64,000 bases of DNA from Chryseobacterium sp. YIM B08800 (GCF_026163565.1 NZ_JAPDKN010000004.1:1-64000), one strand, 5' to 3'; positions 29,301-39,003 are shown, counted from the stretch's first letter. The notes: generated from the letters alone by a model not told the origin. Numbers and translations are program-made.

Positions 29301-30744
29301 CAAAATCACTGTATTTACTGTAATAACCGGATATTTTATCAGAAAATAATCGTTGTAAATTAGCGACATTAATTTCTGATTTTTTAAGCTTTTCTTTTAA
29401 TATATTAATCTGAGAAATCAATAGTTTTAAATCATCTTTAAGCTTATTGATGTTCTTATTTTTATTTAAGAATAAAGCACTTAAATAAGTAGACCAGTGC
29501 AGATATAGACTTTCAATTTTGGTATGCAGCCTGAAGTTGTCCAGTTCGTAATTGTTTAATATCCTATTCAGAGCGTCTAATTCATCTTCCAAAGATTCAT
29601 TAAAAGAAATATTGGTGAGATCTGATAAATTTATTCCTTCAGAAATAGCGAGAATATTTTCCTCTGACGGAGATTCATATAGAGCTTTTAATTTTGTTTG
29701 TAAATTTCCATATTCATCAGCGATACTTTTACTCCACTCAAAATCTAAAAGATTAATATCAAAATCATATTCTTGAATTAAATCTTCATCATCGAAATCA
29801 ACAATATTCAGTACGTATTTGGTAGTACCTGATGTTTTATTAAATTGTTGCTCATGCTGTTTGTTTCTCAATCTGGAAATCCAGTCTAAGTTCAAACCTT
29901 TTAATTCATCAAAATTGATAATTGAAGCAATCTGTTCTTCTTGCTTTTGCAAATCCTGCTTTGATATGGTAGGATTATTCGTATTTATAATTAATGCAGA
30001 AAGGGTTTCTGGTAAAGTATTCGCAATGGCTATATCAAATGATGCTTCATTTTCAGTTGTGGCACTTAATTTCAACTTAAATTTACCTGCAACAATGTTT
30101 TCATTAAGAATATTTTGTCCATAAGTTTCTACCCAACCAACAATAGAATAGGTGTCATCTTTTGTTCCCTTTTCATCGTAAAAGCCAAATACACTCCTAC
30201 AATTCGGGTAATGTATATCAAATGAAAAACTGCCCCATCCTAAAGCACTGAGATTGTTTAAATAATGATTGTTAGCATTACTTTTAGTAATCCATTCATC
30301 CAGTTTGTATTTTCTTCCTATATATTTAAACCGGAAATTATCTCCCACTTCTTCTACATAGGTACAAGTAGCATATTTATTCAGTTCCGGATCGTTAACA
30401 TTCCATATATAGTCGCTTTCTACAATCCATTCTTCGCCGTCTCTTTCTCTTTTTATATACCAACGATTTGGTGCTTTAGGAAGATTTCCCTGATCATCAA
30501 ATTTTTTAAAGTATGAAGGCAACACAAAATGAATATGTACACCCTTATCCAAATAAATGGCATTATCATGAGAAAAAGGTCTTGGAATAATAGAATTGGT
30601 TTCTAAAGGGACATTGGGATTTTCGAACACATCTTTCTCTGTATTCATCCAAGGAACATTTTCAAAACGGATATCCTGACCGATTACTTCTTCAGGTGAT
30701 TCAAGATATAAAGCATTTATTTGGAGCGGAAGCAGGTTTGGCAT
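26386..30744 (-). CDS. 1452-aa giant protein with GVHIHFVLP and PNRW motifs
   Basis: No signal peptide. The N-terminal 200 residues hold LPLQINALYLESPEEVIGQD, then LDKGVHIHFVLPSYF, LPKAPNRWYIKRE and WGSFSFDIHYPNCRSVFGFY, a motif set I recall from uncharacterised giant proteins of other phyla. Residues about 380-500 are a long coiled coil (LKDDLKLLISQINILKEKLK). The central part (RNGAFKMSRLRVIDSFGRS, IIEPQK, PPRYLQSAAMSTRFS) looks like another conserved core. The C-terminal 300 residues carry repeated units ending in YFIDI/VDIGELE (around residues 1235-1400). Second gene of the unit, 2 nt after the 198-aa gene. Probably a scaffold or baseplate-like organiser; function not known. Confidence 0.75.
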   Translation of the reverse strand: MPNLLPLQINALYLESPEEVIGQDIRFENVPWMNTEKDVFENPNVPLETNSIIPRPFSHDNAIYLDKGVHIHFVLPSYFKKFDDQGNLPKAPNRWYIKRERDGEEWIVESDYIWNVNDPELNKYATCTYVEEVGDNFRFKYIGRKYKLDEWITKSNANNHYLNNLSALGWGSFSFDIHYPNCRSVFGFYDEKGTKDDTYSIVGWVETYGQNILNENIVAGKFKLKLSATTENEASFDIAIANTLPETLSALIINTNNPTISKQDLQKQEEQIASIINFDELKGLNLDWISRLRNKQHEQQFNKTSGTTKYVLNIVDFDDEDLIQEYDFDINLLDFEWSKSIADEYGNLQTKLKALYESPSEENILAISEGINLSDLTNISFNESLEDELDALNRILNNYELDNFRLHTKIESLYLHWSTYLSALFLNKNKNINKLKDDLKLLISQINILKEKLKKSEINVANLQRLFSDKISGYYSKYSDFAIIKFLVRAQHSHDAIDQKELQNLLNQRHKTQIILSKKSRTDYYNALPPSIIISSPKKDTIFNLFTNPETPKEVNSIISFDAKQKDSFKNVLTKISDFQGVIVNDWHTYKVEWESLFLPKKEGHYLATDKKFNESFLQDSYTLDELNADLIKKYALNDIAYMPNPNVYYGQSFVSNTVQEYVKEKLEKNLTHIDEADNAQLIEQMKGFLQTLEGTALFELTLSDFNNLMLQRSNGLSVLPLIPNGFKDHKKLAQSIKSLCKEYFNNLNLLTPNRLSIFNPFRNGAFKMSRLRVIDSFGRSKIIEPQKIITTHVQKIENKDNWVALPPRYLQSAAMSTRFSRTITNKRKSPVIGWMVPVYLNQRLEFFDADGKHLGAIDTEDQWESSPFDISIAQENSEYKSVVKNPHLKRIIHWIIEKICKPNKKDEFIKELQKTMEHISPEDYVNPSLLETISSVPIAITLVNINLFTKGESLYDINYSENISINTYDNQRKYDKVKIPMSIGDLNQYNDGVLAYWHYNLKKEEEKPDEKLGLKYLESKIYFNNDVTKKIDNHPYSINNFLKENPFDGKEKWSEIEGKLMSSSAINYKTQDKESYLALNETLNACQRYVLMHPKGNLHIKTGILPEKSIKLPYNKIKNALKRIELTLLTAPVLTPKENLQLSLAKDKRYEWSWVELEKKNKKEPLSATNPPTKKRITQNLAIDFNKDFETETYLQALLSDLKNDDLLVNELMAFFPNDKIYFIDKEEFEKKNEAGKDQIKLGFINDTITNLLGKEENIRSKKVAFDFNQFKTKKLVSLKEFLIREGYVIHSKTSLLNDEVYFIDFSNIKILQAKKESSLNDFEKDIMSLLSLKTSNKVINLKGILKKLYVFTRENAFLIINDGFKQSLISKKIIQQDPFYPDEHIYFVDIGELEKIKIKDDLDEYEKMLLKLINNKSKAILEITDFNTNSGIIPTLVLKEGWLSIKSTKF

Positions 30745-30746
30745 AT

Positions 30747-31343
30747 TTATTTGCTAGATTCTTCCAACTGTTTAAAGATATCATCAGTTGATCCTAAAGT
30801 CATCATTTTCTTCACCACATCACGGTTTGTATTCCAGATAGAAAAACTTATCGAGTTAATCGACATTGTACTAAGTTCTGAAAAGAAATCTTTGCTGTCT
30901 ATGCTGATTGACAATGCATATTCCCATTTTGCAGGTTCATCAGTATCTTTTAGCACTTCACCTTTACTATTACACTCTTTATCTACAGTTCCATCTTTTG
31001 TATAGTATGTTTTTTTATATAAATAGGCGGTTTTTAGGTGAAATTTAATATTGTCAACATTAAAACTATTACCTACACTACTATTTTCCTTCAACTTAGT
31101 TTCAATTTTATCTGTAGCTTCCTGAGAATCTGTAGAACCTGTACCAAATATTTTATCAAAATCATTTTTTAATTCAGTGAATGTTACGGAAACTTCTGAT
31201 GATGGAAGTTTGGTTGGAATAAGCAGATATTCTTTAATCGTAATATCTTTGTTTTCTGGATTCTTAAGTTTCGTATTTTGAATAACTACAGCTAAATCTC
31301 TTTTTAAAAAAGTTAAGGACATTGCTAATTGAAATTCACTCAT
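30747..31343 (-). CDS. 198-aa first protein of the six-gene unit
   Basis: No signal peptide or membrane helix. It starts SEFQLAMSLTFLKRDLAVVI and has alternating beta segments (FHLKTAYLYKKTYY, WEYALSISIDSKDF, SINSISFSIWNTN) with a helical end. I do not recognise the family. As the leading gene, 2 nt before the 1452-aa gene, it may be a chaperone or a tube/adaptor subunit, but nothing in the sequence proves this. Confidence 0.65.
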   Translation of the reverse strand: MSEFQLAMSLTFLKRDLAVVIQNTKLKNPENKDITIKEYLLIPTKLPSSEVSVTFTELKNDFDKIFGTGSTDSQEATDKIETKLKENSSVGNSFNVDNIKFHLKTAYLYKKTYYTKDGTVDKECNSKGEVLKDTDEPAKWEYALSISIDSKDFFSELSTMSINSISFSIWNTNRDVVKKMMTLGSTDDIFKQLEESSK

Positions 31344-31712
31344 GATGTAATTTTTTTTAAAATTCCCTACTCATATGGCTTTTCGGTTTACGCCCCGTTT
31401 GCAATGGTTTCTGGTCTCCGTGGTTATTGTTTTGTATGAAATAACAAGCTTATTATTTCTAATTTTTAAATATAATCGAAATATGATTAAAAATAGTTAG
31501 CTAAATAACAAATTTATAAGAAATTAATGTAAATTATTTCAGTATAAATACCTGTTTTCTTTTAAAAACTAAAATTCTATTTGATAAGTTTTTAAAGAGT
31601 AGTGATAACACATCTACAATTGAATAAAATAGGACATTTTAGAATGGAACTACATTCATTTTAAGCCAAAATCCATAAAATATTGATTAATTTTACCAAT
31701 CAAAATAATGCT
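31344..31712. other. Divergent promoter region
   Basis: 369 bases between the six-gene unit (minus) and the S12 hydrolase (plus). The part next to the minus-strand start is less AT-rich (about 31380-31425) than its surroundings and could be a 5' leader. No clear TAnnTTTG box and no copy of the leader repeat of cassettes A and B was found, so this unit seems to be controlled differently. Confidence 0.4.
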
Positions 31713-32828
31713 ATGCGATTATATTTCACCCTTTTTCTATTTTTCTGTTGGCTATTTAAAACTTCGGCTCAAACCAATACAAATATTTATCAAAAAATTA
31801 TTGACTCTGTTTATCAAAAAAACCCTGATATGATCGGTGTTTTAGCATATATCGAATCCCCAAAAATCTCATGGGGTTATGCAACAGGTTTCGATGGAAA
31901 AAATTTAAAAAAAGAACTGAACGAACAACAGCCGATGTTGATTGCGAGTACTACAAAAACCTTTATGTCGGCAACAATTCTTCGCTTGGCAGAAAAAGGT
32001 AAACTGAATATCAATCAAAACATAAAAAATTTAATCACAGAATCGTCAAGAAATCAATTGATAAAAGCAGGATACAATTTAGATTCTATTACCATACTTC
32101 ATTTGCTTTCTCACACTTCGGGAATCAGAGATTATGTTGATGAAAGTTATTTCAGTTTTATTAATGAAAATAAACAATACCAATGGACAAGAGAAAAGCA
32201 GATTGAAAGGGCTTCAAAATTGGGTTTACCATTAGGAAAACCCGGAGCAATATTTCGTTATGCAGACATCAATTACGTTTTGCTTTCGGAAATTATTGAA
32301 CATTTTACCAAAGAGCCATTTTATACTTCTGTACGAAGATTATTGAAATTTAAAAAAAATCATTTGCAAAACACCTGGTTTATTCAATTGGAGAAACAGC
32401 CTAAAAATACTTTACCACTGCTCAATCAATATTGGAGTCATTTTAATTGGAATATTAAAGACTTAAATCCTTCCTGGGATTTGTACGGCGGCGGCGGATT
32501 GGCTTCTACTGTAGAAGATATGGCACATTTTTATCAATTGCTTTTTAATGGAAAAATTATTAAAAATAAAGATATTTTGAAACTAATATCTACTGACGTT
32601 CCACCTGATCTTACAACTAATTATTGCTTGGGAATTCGGAAAATTAAAGTGGGAAACATTACAGGCTATAACCACGGAGGAGGTTTAGGTACAGATGCAA
32701 CTTACTTCCCGGAATTGAATACCACTATTTCTATAGCTTCTGTTGAAGCTGATAAAAGAGTGATTGCTTTACAGATTCGAGATCTTTTGATTGCGAAACT
32801 GAAGAAAGATGCTATAAAAAAACGCTGA
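31713..32828 (+). CDS. Secreted S12-type serine hydrolase
   Basis: 371 residues from the ATG at 31713; a TTG at 31683 would spoil the signal peptide (MRLYFTLFLFFCWLFKTSAQ). Beta-lactamase/D-alanyl carboxypeptidase-like fold with Ser79-Thr-Thr-Lys82 (IASTTKTFMS), the tyrosine motif in FRYADINYVLLSEII (Tyr-x-Asp rather than Tyr-x-Asn, as in many relatives) and the third motif HGGG in YNHGGGLGTDATYFPE. Probably periplasmic, acting on peptides or esters. It is oriented against the giant-protein genes on both sides and may be an unrelated insertion there. Confidence 0.87.
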   Translation: MRLYFTLFLFFCWLFKTSAQTNTNIYQKIIDSVYQKNPDMIGVLAYIESPKISWGYATGFDGKNLKKELNEQQPMLIASTTKTFMSATILRLAEKGKLNINQNIKNLITESSRNQLIKAGYNLDSITILHLLSHTSGIRDYVDESYFSFINENKQYQWTREKQIERASKLGLPLGKPGAIFRYADINYVLLSEIIEHFTKEPFYTSVRRLLKFKKNHLQNTWFIQLEKQPKNTLPLLNQYWSHFNWNIKDLNPSWDLYGGGGLASTVEDMAHFYQLLFNGKIIKNKDILKLISTDVPPDLTTNYCLGIRKIKVGNITGYNHGGGLGTDATYFPELNTTISIASVEADKRVIALQIRDLLIAKLKKDAIKKR

Positions 32829-32893
32829 GTAATACAATATGATATTTTATAAAAAAGTTTTATAGGGATTAATACCAACTGCTTTATTAATAC

Positions 32894-32944
32894 AAAACCC
32901 ACAATTAGAAGACTTTCATTTTCTAACTGTGGGTTTTATTTTAT
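32894..32944. terminator. Terminator shared by hydrolase and fibre B genes
   Basis: 17-base arms aaaacccacaattagaa (32894-32910) and ttctaactgtgggtttt (32921-32937) with one mismatch, flanked by A/T-rich tails, between two convergent genes. The stem closely resembles the one at 40228-40271 after fibre A. Confidence 0.85.
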
Positions 32945-32990
32945 GTAAAATTAATTATTGTGAAATTTTTTTGATAACGCTTCTTAATTC

Positions 32991-35900
32991 TTATCCCCAA
33001 ACAAATTCACATGGTTGTTGTCTTTCAGCAATTACCTTTAATGATTTGGTTACATACAATCTAAGGAAACCACGTGCATTAACATTGGCTATGGTTTTAC
33101 CTTGTATTTTAACTACCATCGTACCACCATTTTGATCAAAATTATAAATAACAATCTGTTGTTTTGGATAAACTTTTTTAAAATCAACAGTCATTTTAAT
33201 CTGCTCCCCAATAACATGGATTAGCCTGTTTCTGTCATCGATACCAATAGAACCAGAAGAATCAATCTCATATTCGTGTGGATTTAATCTGATTGCATAA
33301 TCAGATTGATCATTCACAATTTCATCCTTGAGACTTGCTAATTCACCATTAGGGATAAATAATGTATCTGGTTTTTCTCCTTCAGATTTAAAGTTTTTAA
33401 TGGCTTTTACAGATCCTTCTACGGTTAACTTATCAATATCATTAGCTTCTCTTCCTAAACCAAATTTTTGTTTCTTGTATTCGTAGTTTAAGCCTTCAAA
33501 TCCCTGAATACTACTACCATATTTGTAGTAAGACCCTCTTTTTGCAGAGACAAGATTTTTTTCATTTAAATCGGTTAATCCAGATTCACTATCAATACCA
33601 TCATCTGTTATAGCCATCCCAGAGCTCATGTTTACAGAAAATGTTTCGTTTACTTTCAATCCGTATTGATAAGCATAGTTCCACTGCTGAATATTTGCTA
33701 CAGTAAAATCCTGGGTAGTCCAAATTTGTGCCCAATCTGACCAGTTACCTCCATTCATAGTCCTTTGGTAAGTTACATTGGGTATATTACCTGAACCAAA
33801 TGAAGTTGCTTTTTGTGTAACCCAAGTAGCATCATGGGTTTCAATGGTGACATACCACCAACCATTATTATTAAAAGGTGCATTGATTAATCCAACTCCT
33901 CTATAAAAACCTGTTTTAAGATAATTATTTAGATTAGACCCGGATATTACAATAGAGGTACCATTCGGTGTACTTAAAAAGTTGGTCTGTACATAAGACT
34001 GTGTTGCCAATGCTACATATAATCCTGAATTATGATACATGTAAGGATACGAACCTCCATCTGTAGTCGGTATATTTCCAGACGAAAAACCAACTGCTGT
34101 AGCATTTTCCTGCCCATTAGCTTTTGTATTTAGCTGGTTTACATTGACTGCGTGAGCATCAAGTGTACCATTTGGAATAATGGGACTTTTTGAAAATGTG
34201 TTTGTATTGGTAAAAGTCTGATTGCTTGTTAGTTTAGCATAACCAGCTCCTGCGTGATTCCCCCAGTCAAATGCAGTTTGCCCATTAATAATTCTTGAAT
34301 CATTACCTTGTGCAGATGTTCCTGCTGTTGTTCCATAATTTACACTAAATGTAGCACCAGTAAGACTTAAACCTGTACCATTTGCATAGGTATTATTTGT
34401 ATCAGACCAAGGCACATTTACAACAGCTTGACCTGCGGAGTTTAATTGAATACCATAAGTTCTATTTACGGTAGCTGTAACGGCATTTGATGCAACAGTT
34501 TGTACAGCATCACTAAATATTTCAACACCTCCTTTAACAGTACTTGTAGCTGTAGGTAATGTGTAAATAGTATCGGTGAACAATGCACCAGCAGGTACAT
34601 TTGTTAAAACCTGAGAATCGTCTACTTTACCATCTAATGCATTTTGTAATCCTGTTACTTGAGCAATAGCATGTGTGTGATTAACTGATGATGCACCGAC
34701 ATCTGAATATGTTAAATTAACAACACCAGTTTGACCATTTACACTTTGAACAGCACCTGATGAAATTTCAATAAAAACATTACCACTCCATCTATAAGAT
34801 TTATTGGTATCTGTCGTGACATATATTTTACCCGTTTGTTTTTCATTTGCCGGCAATGCATTGATTGCTGCTAAACTTGCACCTTCTATAACATCATCAA
34901 CATAACTTGGTAACTGGGTTGATGGAATTAAACCAGATCCATCCAATGTAGCGACACCATTAGCTGAGCCTTTTTGATTTAATGGAATAGCATCAGTAAT
35001 GCTGTAACCATCCAAAGTAGTAGGTTTATCTGTAATTGAATCAAACGTATGTGAGTGGTTTAATAGTGAAAATTTACCATCAGACCATTCTCTTGATGCA
35101 AACATTTCCCAATTGGAATCTGTTGTTGAACCTGAGAATGTTTTGAAATATATTTGCCCTGAGTTACCTCCCGAAAAAATATCAAAACCTCTTTGGTCAG
35201 TTGCTGATGAATAACGCTCATTTCTAATACCAATACCAAATGTAGAAGGATAGTTAACAGAACCCGCATTAGTAACATAAGAACTTAGTTCATTTCTTAA
35301 CACTCTAACATTAGCATCTTGTCTTGTTGATGGTAATAAATTTCTTAAATATACTGTATTACCTCCCGAAATATCAACACCACCTGCGTTTGTTGCGTTA
35401 TTTATTAATATTTGTGATGATGGAATTGCTTGTGTACTTAATGTACCAACTGAATTAGCTGTTACCATTCTAACACCTGTTCCTGCAAGTGAGGTCGCTT
35501 TCAATTCATCATTATCCCCAGTCCAACCAAAAAAACCATCTTTACCATTTACAGTTCTATTGTTTAACCATTTGTACATTCCCCATTCAGACATTGAACC
35601 AGCAGTTGCTGAACCTGTACCACCAATTCCAAAAGTTTGATTATTAGCTGTCCATACATGACGTAAAATCATTTCAGCTTTACTCGCATTTGTTGCAGTA
35701 TTGATGGTAAATCCGCCTAAATCTTTTGAAGTTAGCGTCGAACCTCCGATTTGCCCGGGTGCATTAACTGAATTTGTTGCGAAATCAATCCAGAATTTTC
35801 TGTTGGGTGTAGATAATAAATTAGCGTTATTACCAATAGCAAAATTACCAGCATCAGCCATTCCAGCATACATTGAAGGTGTATCGAAACCAAATGCTAT

Positions 35901-37583
35901 TGAATTGTTTGATGTATTACCTAATCTTTGAAGTGTAATAGGATTTGCATTTACTCCACTAAAATTCCATGCACCTGAAGTTGTTTTGTTACCATATAAA
36001 CCAATTTGATTCGTTGTTGTAGTTATTCCAGATTCTATCCAAGTAGACCAAGTTGAACCATTATAACTTCTTTTATATGTTGTTAAGTTAGTAAATTCTG
36101 TATATTCTTGAACTACTCTGTTAGTACTAACTCTATACACATTTAAATAGCCAATTACAGTAGTTGGATAATTGTTTGCAATTGTAGCATTTGATGTTGA
36201 AAGTTGTTGATAAAATCCAGCCGTAAGTACCGTGTTTAAATCTAATGTACCTAAAGATGATGAGGATTTAGGAATTGAACCCATTAGGTTTGTGTCCATA
36301 AATGTTCTTGTAGCAACAATTTCTGGAACTATATTTACTAAAGATTGATAAGTGTCAAGAACTACTGGTGCTACAGTTTCCGTAGTTTGTGACCAACCTT
36401 TTGACCAATCAGCATTTACACCAGAATATGAAGTTTGTACTCTTTCAATTTCAAAATGTGCATAAGTACCCCAATTAGTTGTTATTTCACCTAAATTTAT
36501 ACAAACATTTCCAGCTAAATCAATCCCTATATTAATTATTGTAGATGGTAAATTGTCTGTAGCTTCCCATAATGCTGCTCTACCAGAAGTATGTAATATT
36601 GCAGCAGTTTGTTTATAAAAAGCAACTCTCAATTTACCTAAACTTCTACTATTATACTCATGGTAATTTATATCTACAGTAAACATTGTTGCTGAGGTAG
36701 TTGCTTGTGGAAATTTAAAACTTATAATTCCTATTTGAGCAACATTTGAGTACGTTTTATGAAATACTTTATTGAAAACACGTAATCCATTTTCAAATTT
36801 GGAAAGTGAACCTGTAGTTAGATTTAAGTTTTTATCAGCAAGAGTTAAATCAGATGTAGCACCTGCATAAGGAACAAAAGATGTGACTGTATCACTGGTT
36901 ATTATCTCTTTCCAATCAGTCCAAGTTGTACCATTATATCTATTTCTAATAAAAATCTTTGATGCATTGGTTATAGGTCTAAATTCTTGAGCTATCCAAT
37001 CTTGTGAATATCTTTTAATTGTTACAGTAGATATTGTATTATATCCTACTGGATTATTTACCCATAAATTACCATAATAAACACCCTCTAATATCAACGT
37101 ATTAAGGTCGGTAGTTATAGTTACAACGTTTGTTTTGGGAAAATACTTCGCATCTGCCTGTGTAGTTGTAGGATAAGTTGACCTCAACACACTTCCTCCT
37201 CCTGCAGTCAAGAAAGAGTTATCATCTGACCCGTCTTTTTTAAATCCTTGTGCAAAAATAAATTTTGACGCAGTGTCATTTGAGTTTCTAAATCTAAAAT
37301 CGTTAAGTCCGTCATAGTTGACTACCCCAACATCGACACCTGTTTTATAGAAGGTAAGCCCAGGATTTGAACCATCATTAGAAGTCACTCTTAATGCATT
37401 ATTAGCCCAGCCACTACCTCCGCTAGTAATAAATGATTTTACAGCTGTGATATTTTGAATAGTATCGGTGGTTAAATAACTACTATTATCTAACGAACCA
37501 TCTGCCTTTAAAAAATGGGCGGCAGTACCGCCCACAACTCTATAGCCTTTAGAAGTGCTATAATAAGCATATTTTGTATCCAT
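32991..37583 (-). CDS. Giant tail-fibre-like protein B (1530 aa)
   Basis: No signal peptide. The N-terminus (MDTKYAYYSTSKGYRVVGGT, FLKADGSLD) is the Bacteroidota phage fibre start shared with the 472-aa protein. Three pyocin-knob-like units are visible (about 150-230, 445-520 and 1215-1295; pattern DLNT...GFY...W..W). A collagen-free shaft contains QTFTNTNTFSKSPIIPNGTL, also found three times in fibre A. Residues near 920-960 (GVATLDGSGLIPSTQLPSYV) match the 472-aa protein. The end module, from YKYGSSIQGFEGLN to GLGRE, is shared with fibre A; no S74 self-cleaving chaperone is seen. Last gene of cassette B, 1 nt after the 472-aa gene. Confidence 0.85.
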   Translation of the reverse strand: MDTKYAYYSTSKGYRVVGGTAAHFLKADGSLDNSSYLTTDTIQNITAVKSFITSGGSGWANNALRVTSNDGSNPGLTFYKTGVDVGVVNYDGLNDFRFRNSNDTASKFIFAQGFKKDGSDDNSFLTAGGGSVLRSTYPTTTQADAKYFPKTNVVTITTDLNTLILEGVYYGNLWVNNPVGYNTISTVTIKRYSQDWIAQEFRPITNASKIFIRNRYNGTTWTDWKEIITSDTVTSFVPYAGATSDLTLADKNLNLTTGSLSKFENGLRVFNKVFHKTYSNVAQIGIISFKFPQATTSATMFTVDINYHEYNSRSLGKLRVAFYKQTAAILHTSGRAALWEATDNLPSTIINIGIDLAGNVCINLGEITTNWGTYAHFEIERVQTSYSGVNADWSKGWSQTTETVAPVVLDTYQSLVNIVPEIVATRTFMDTNLMGSIPKSSSSLGTLDLNTVLTAGFYQQLSTSNATIANNYPTTVIGYLNVYRVSTNRVVQEYTEFTNLTTYKRSYNGSTWSTWIESGITTTTNQIGLYGNKTTSGAWNFSGVNANPITLQRLGNTSNNSIAFGFDTPSMYAGMADAGNFAIGNNANLLSTPNRKFWIDFATNSVNAPGQIGGSTLTSKDLGGFTINTATNASKAEMILRHVWTANNQTFGIGGTGSATAGSMSEWGMYKWLNNRTVNGKDGFFGWTGDNDELKATSLAGTGVRMVTANSVGTLSTQAIPSSQILINNATNAGGVDISGGNTVYLRNLLPSTRQDANVRVLRNELSSYVTNAGSVNYPSTFGIGIRNERYSSATDQRGFDIFSGGNSGQIYFKTFSGSTTDSNWEMFASREWSDGKFSLLNHSHTFDSITDKPTTLDGYSITDAIPLNQKGSANGVATLDGSGLIPSTQLPSYVDDVIEGASLAAINALPANEKQTGKIYVTTDTNKSYRWSGNVFIEISSGAVQSVNGQTGVVNLTYSDVGASSVNHTHAIAQVTGLQNALDGKVDDSQVLTNVPAGALFTDTIYTLPTATSTVKGGVEIFSDAVQTVASNAVTATVNRTYGIQLNSAGQAVVNVPWSDTNNTYANGTGLSLTGATFSVNYGTTAGTSAQGNDSRIINGQTAFDWGNHAGAGYAKLTSNQTFTNTNTFSKSPIIPNGTLDAHAVNVNQLNTKANGQENATAVGFSSGNIPTTDGGSYPYMYHNSGLYVALATQSYVQTNFLSTPNGTSIVISGSNLNNYLKTGFYRGVGLINAPFNNNGWWYVTIETHDATWVTQKATSFGSGNIPNVTYQRTMNGGNWSDWAQIWTTQDFTVANIQQWNYAYQYGLKVNETFSVNMSSGMAITDDGIDSESGLTDLNEKNLVSAKRGSYYKYGSSIQGFEGLNYEYKKQKFGLGREANDIDKLTVEGSVKAIKNFKSEGEKPDTLFIPNGELASLKDEIVNDQSDYAIRLNPHEYEIDSSGSIGIDDRNRLIHVIGEQIKMTVDFKKVYPKQQIVIYNFDQNGGTMVVKIQGKTIANVNARGFLRLYVTKSLKVIAERQQPCEFVWG
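34124..34246 (-). repeat. Fibre module repeat, copy in fibre B
   Basis: Encodes the unit TFTNTNTFSKSPIIPNGTLD followed by AHAVNVNQL. The same unit is found three times in fibre A, about 7-9 kb away, and is recognisable at DNA level. Confidence 0.75.
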
Positions 37584-37584
37584 A

Positions 37585-39003
37585 TTAAATATCTTTACGA
37601 GTTACTGTTATCGCTACAGTATTAGGTAAAGCAGAATCAAATTCAATATCTATTTTATTAGGATCAGTTAATTTTATCCTGCCTTCAATTTTGTAAAATG
37701 TTACCGTATCATACATGGCAACATCTACATTTCTTGTCCCTAAATTGTGTGCTACACTTGCTGTTCCTACGATAGAAGTAGTGTATGATTTGACAGTATT
37801 ACTACCTGCGGTTACTCTACCTTTAGCATCTACCGTCACCTCATCATAAGTTCCGGCTGCTACTCCTGTTGTAGCTAATGTTAAAGCTGAAGAAACGTTT
37901 ACCGATCCATCAAAAGTTGTTGACCAAGTAGCATCACCTGAAGCAGTAATTGTTCTTGGTGTCGTTAATTTTGCGGCCGATCCTGTTGTATTAATTGCTG
38001 CAGTTCCTGTTAATAATGTCGCAGGAACAGCGGTAATAGGGATTGTTACATTTGCAGAACCGTCAATTGTTTGTACTGTTGCAGTAACTCCGGAAAGTGT
38101 AATCGTTCTCGGTGAAGTCCATTTTGTAGCGGAAAGAACACTTTTCGCCGCATCTGCGGTATTATCTACGTTATTTAAACCGACATGAGATTTATTTAAA
38201 ATCACAACACCAGTTAACCCATTTACGGAATCTACTGCTCCGGAGGTGATGTAAACGAAGGTTGTTCCGGTCCATCTGTAGGTTTTATTGGTATCAAGAG
38301 ATACATAAATTTTACCTGTTTCTCCAGCGATTAGATTTGTATAAGCTGCTTCTTTGTAGAATTTTCCGTCTGCAGTTTTGTAATAGCCTTCCAAAACATC
38401 ATCTACGTAAGATGGCAACTGAGATGCGGGAACCTGACCCGATCCGTCTAGTGAAGCAACCCCATTCGCAGCTCCTTTTTGTGATAACGGAACATAATTA
38501 GCCAAATCTGTTGAGGTAGGCATAGAGCCAAGATTCACCGTAATTCCGTTGGCGGTTTGAGTAATTCCTGTAACCACGTTTCCTGTACCTGAAGTAGTAA
38601 CCGGTAATGAAAATGAAGTTCCCGACAATGTTAAACCATTACCTGCGCTGTACGTTGTATCTGCAGAAACTAATGTAATTGTACTTCCGGCTTGGTTAAT
38701 CGTCATATTAGCTCCTGCAGCAAGTGTAACGTCTCCAGATACAAAAATTCCTGATGCGCCTCCTTTTAGACGGGTAATGGTATCGGTTGTTGTAATTACT
38801 CTGTTTGCTGACAGATCATAAGGTGTACCGTTAATAGTTAAAGTTCGTGTTTTTGGCACAAAATCTAATGGATCTAAATTTCCATTATGCCAAAAAGAAT
38901 TGATTGCTCTTGTGCTACCTCCGGCTGTTAAAATGTCATTGTCTGTTTTTCCTTCGATTTTGTATCCAACAGAACTTCTGTAATAAGCGTACTTAATGTC
39001 CAT
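37585..39003 (-). CDS. Tail-fibre-like middle protein of cassette B (472 aa)
   Basis: No signal peptide. It starts MDIKYAYYRSSVGYKIEGKT, paralogous to the start of fibre B. The body is phage-fibre-like: TDTITRLKGGASGIFVSGDV, GVASLDGSGQVPASQLPSYV and repeated TPRTI(T/A)-ASGDATWS-type strands, as in short tail fibres. The last 70 residues (VAHNLGTRNVDVAMYDTVTF, then IDIEFDSALPNTVAITV) form a beta module found also in the 203-, 283- and 339-aa proteins. It lies 2 nt after the 283-aa gene and 1 nt before fibre B, so co-translation is likely. Confidence 0.82.
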   Translation of the reverse strand: MDIKYAYYRSSVGYKIEGKTDNDILTAGGSTRAINSFWHNGNLDPLDFVPKTRTLTINGTPYDLSANRVITTTDTITRLKGGASGIFVSGDVTLAAGANMTINQAGSTITLVSADTTYSAGNGLTLSGTSFSLPVTTSGTGNVVTGITQTANGITVNLGSMPTSTDLANYVPLSQKGAANGVASLDGSGQVPASQLPSYVDDVLEGYYKTADGKFYKEAAYTNLIAGETGKIYVSLDTNKTYRWTGTTFVYITSGAVDSVNGLTGVVILNKSHVGLNNVDNTADAAKSVLSATKWTSPRTITLSGVTATVQTIDGSANVTIPITAVPATLLTGTAAINTTGSAAKLTTPRTITASGDATWSTTFDGSVNVSSALTLATTGVAAGTYDEVTVDAKGRVTAGSNTVKSYTTSIVGTASVAHNLGTRNVDVAMYDTVTFYKIEGRIKLTDPNKIDIEFDSALPNTVAITVTRKDI

